From Microbacteriaceae bacterium (GTDB taxonomy: Bacteria > Actinomycetota > Actinomycetes > Actinomycetales > Microbacteriaceae), in the NCBI GenBank assembly GCA_025464995.1, contig JAODMO010000056.1, positions 62,001 through 126,000 of the forward strand: 64,000 nt of DNA, read 5' to 3'. The notes under the pieces were generated by a model. The model saw only the letters and a program-made list of their open reading frames with translations. It was not told the DNA's origin and did not search any database. Positions 59,628-64,000 of the stretch are shown one piece after another. The position numbers and the translations under genes are program-made. Positions within the stretch are counted from its first letter, which is position 1; each line of letters begins with the position of its first letter.

Positions 59628-61585
59628 TACTCGCGGCTTGCCTGCGGCTCGAAGTCGGCGTCTTCGGGCAGGGGACGCGCCACGGGGATCTTGCTGCCGA
59701 GCACCTGCGAGACCAGGTCGCGCGCGATGCGCTGCGGGGTGAGGCCGACGCGCTCGAGGATCTGGTCTCGCGTGCCGTGGTCGAGGAACTCGTCGGGGAG
59801 GCCGATCTCGGTGACGGCCGTGTCGACGCCCGCTGCGCGGAGGTCTTGCCTGATGCGTGTGCCGATACCGGCGACGCGCACGCCGTCCTCGATGGAGACG
59901 ACGATGCGGTGCTCGGCCGAGAACCCGATGATGCTCTCCGGAACGGGCACGACCCAGCGCGGGTCCACGACCGTCGCGCCGATTCCCTGGGCGGCGAGCC
60001 GCTCGGCGACCTGCAGCCCGAGCTTCGCCATCGGGCCGACCGTGATGATGAGCACGTCCTTGTTGGCGGCCTCCCGCAGCACGTCGACGCCGTCATGCGT
60101 GCGCCGTAACGCCTCGAACTCGGTGCCGACAGAGCCCTTCGAGAACCGAACGACGGTGGGTCCGTCGTCGACGGCGACGGCCTCGCGCAGCTCCTCGCGC
60201 AAGCGGCTCGCGTCGCGCGGGGCGGCGATGCGGATGTTCGGCACGACCTGCAGGATCGCGAGGTCCCACATCCCGTGGTGGCTGGGCCCATCCGGTCCCG
60301 TCACGCCGGCACGGTCGAGCACGAACGTGACGCCCGCCTTGTGCAGCCCGACGTCCATGAGCACCTGGTCGAAGGCGCGGTTGACGAAGGTCGCGTACAT
60401 GGCGACGACCGGATGCAGCCCGCCGAAGGCCAGCCCGGCGGCCGACGTCACCGCGTGCTGCTCGGCGATGCCGACGTCGAGCACCCGGTTCGGGAACTTC
60501 TCTGCGAACTTGTGCAGGCCCGTCGGACGCAGCATCGCGGCCGTGATGCCGACGATGAGCGGGTTCTGGGTCGCGAGCTCGACGATCTCGTCGGAGAACA
60601 CCGACGTCCACGACGGCTTGCTCGCTACCTCGATCGGTTCGCCCGTCTCGGGATCGATCTGCCCGACCGCGTGGAACTGGTCGGCGGTGTCGGCGAGGGC
60701 GGGTTCGTAGCCTCGCCCCTTCTCGGTGATCGCGTGGACGATGACCGGCGCGCCGTAGTTCTTCGCCTGCTGCAGGGCCGCCTGCATCGCCTGCAGGTCG
60801 TGGCCGTGGATCGGACCGATGTACTTGATGTCGAGGTTCGAATAAAGTGCGTCGTTGTTAGTGAAGCGACTGAGGAAGCCATGGGTGCCACCGCGGATGC
60901 CGCGGTAGAACGCGCGACCCGGCGTGCCCAACTTGGCGAACAGCTTCTCGCTCGACCGGTGCAGCTGCCGGTAGCTGCTTCGGGTGCGCACGTCGTTGAG
61001 GAAGTGCGCCATCCCGCCGATGGTCGGAGCATAGGATCGCCCGTTGTCGTTGACGACGATCACGAGATTGCGCGAGTTGTCGTCGCTGATGTTGTTGAGC
61101 GCCTCCCACGTCATGCCACCCGTGAGAGACCCGTCGCCGACGACGGCGACGACGTGCCGGTCTGTCTGGCCCAGCATGGTGAACGCGCGCGAGATGCCGT
61201 CGGCCCACGAGAGAGAGCTCGATGCGTGCGAGCTCTCTACGATGTCGTGCGGCGACTCCGAACGCTGGGGGTAGCCGGCGAGGCCGCCCTCGAGACGGAG
61301 CCTGCTGAAATCCTGCCGTCCCGTGAGCAGCTTGTGCACGTAGGTCTGGTGGCCCGTATCGAAGACTATGGCGTCATGTGGCGAGTCGAAGACGCGGTGG
61401 ATCGCGAGGGTCAACTCGACCACGCCGAGATTCGGCCCGAGATGCCCGCCGGTCTTCGACACCTCGGTCACGAGGAATTGCCGGATCTCCGCGGCCAACT
61501 CGACAAGCTGGCTCTGGGAGAGGGCATCCAGGTCACGAGGACCGGTGATTCCCTTGAGCAATCCTGTGTTGTGGAGAGGCACCAT
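59627..61585 (-). CDS. dxs: 1-Deoxy-D-xylulose-5-phosphate synthase
   Basis: First step of the MEP isoprenoid pathway, thiamine-diphosphate-dependent. The 652 residues include the TPP motif VVGDGSLTGGMTWEALNNIS, ATVGDGSL-like loop, KTGGHLGPNLGVVELTLA, AEQHAVTSAAGLAFGG, and FVLDRAGVTGPDGPSHHG. The start is ATG 61585 (MVPLHNTGLLKGITGP). It begins 10 bases after the aconitase stop and is probably co-transcribed. Confidence 0.97.
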   Translation of the reverse strand: MVPLHNTGLLKGITGPRDLDALSQSQLVELAAEIRQFLVTEVSKTGGHLGPNLGVVELTLAIHRVFDSPHDAIVFDTGHQTYVHKLLTGRQDFSRLRLEGGLAGYPQRSESPHDIVESSHASSSLSWADGISRAFTMLGQTDRHVVAVVGDGSLTGGMTWEALNNISDDNSRNLVIVVNDNGRSYAPTIGGMAHFLNDVRTRSSYRQLHRSSEKLFAKLGTPGRAFYRGIRGGTHGFLSRFTNNDALYSNLDIKYIGPIHGHDLQAMQAALQQAKNYGAPVIVHAITEKGRGYEPALADTADQFHAVGQIDPETGEPIEVASKPSWTSVFSDEIVELATQNPLIVGITAAMLRPTGLHKFAEKFPNRVLDVGIAEQHAVTSAAGLAFGGLHPVVAMYATFVNRAFDQVLMDVGLHKAGVTFVLDRAGVTGPDGPSHHGMWDLAILQVVPNIRIAAPRDASRLREELREAVAVDDGPTVVRFSKGSVGTEFEALRRTHDGVDVLREAANKDVLIITVGPMAKLGLQVAERLAAQGIGATVVDPRWVVPVPESIIGFSAEHRIVVSIEDGVRVAGIGTRIRQDLRAAGVDTAVTEIGLPDEFLDHGTRDQILERVGLTPQRIARDLVSQVLGSKIPVARPLPEDADFEPQASRE

Positions 61586-61595
61586 ACAGTCGAGC

Positions 61596-64000
<2,405 letters not shown>

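Noticed and set aside
59532..60710. A 392-codon plus-strand frame over dxs
   Set aside because: Beyond the first 32 codons it is the antisense of dxs. Only the short SSLDGFIA segment is kept, as a possible remnant.

Overview
The window looks like chromosome of a high-GC actinobacterium, most probably family Microbacteriaceae (Micrococcales). The reasons are the strong G/C third-position bias, frequent GTG starts, tRNA genes without an encoded CCA, and gene blocks in the order known from actinobacteria: pyrR-pyrB-pyrC-(membrane gene)-carA-carB, aroE-aroC-aroK-aroB-aroQ-efp-nusB, alaS-ruvX-mltG-aroE, thrS-HIT-pdxS-pdxT-yebC-ruvC-ruvA-ruvB-yajC-secD-secF-rsh, and DUF3000-RNase D. No rRNA, insertion sequence, prophage, integrase or CRISPR array was seen. 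Nearly all of the window is core metabolism and information processing, most of it on the minus strand.

Layout. 1-6.5 kb: de novo pyrimidine operon (carB truncated by the window edge), with a PyrR-binding loop in its leader. 6.5-9.5 kb: a membrane protein, an EEP-family hydrolase, nusB, efp, aroQ. 9.5-11.6 kb: an acyl-CoA oxidase set inside the shikimate block. 11.8-18.5 kb: aroB, aroK, aroC, a response regulator fused to a PP2C phosphatase, aroE, mltG, ruvX. 18.5-22.9 kb: alaS, two small membrane proteins, rpsD. 22.9-29.5 kb: rarA, a membrane-anchored cyclophilin, a DUF349 protein, an AbiEi-like protein and the (p)ppGpp synthetase/hydrolase. 29.5-40.8 kb: secF, secD, yajC, ruvBAC, yebC, a membrane protein, pdxT, pdxS, a HIT hydrolase, thrS. 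40.9-44.3 kb: the least core-like stretch, with an exported HNH nuclease carrying DUF5648 repeats and an Excalibur domain, a divergent GH114-like lipoprotein, and four tRNA genes (Val-GAC, Cys, Gly on minus; Val-CAC on plus). 44.3-49 kb: an EI24-family membrane protein, a polar amino acid ABC transporter and an ammonium transporter with a GlnR-like box upstream. 49-54.6 kb: ZapE-like ATPase, rhodanese-SufE pair, an alpha/beta hydrolase, DUF3000 protein and RNase D. 54.7-58.1 kb: thiolase and FadB for beta-oxidation. 58.1-59.5 kb: aldo/keto reductase with its own MerR-type regulator, apparently leaderless. 59.6-64 kb: dxs and acnA (N-terminus cut by the window edge).

Many neighbours are translationally coupled by 1-14 bp overlaps (carA/carB, pyrC/PH-like gene, aroC/aroK, mltG/aroE, secD/secF, ruvC/ruvA/ruvB, thrS/HIT, ABC transporter genes, rhodanese/sufE, thiolase/fadB, merR/AKR). 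No wholly new system is evident. The most useful leads are the exported nuclease/GH114 pair beside the tRNA cluster, the cis-regulatory sites (PyrR loop, GlnR-like box, MerR operator), the missing conventional start codon of pdxT, and a possible DHFR/RibD-like gene remnant beside dxs.
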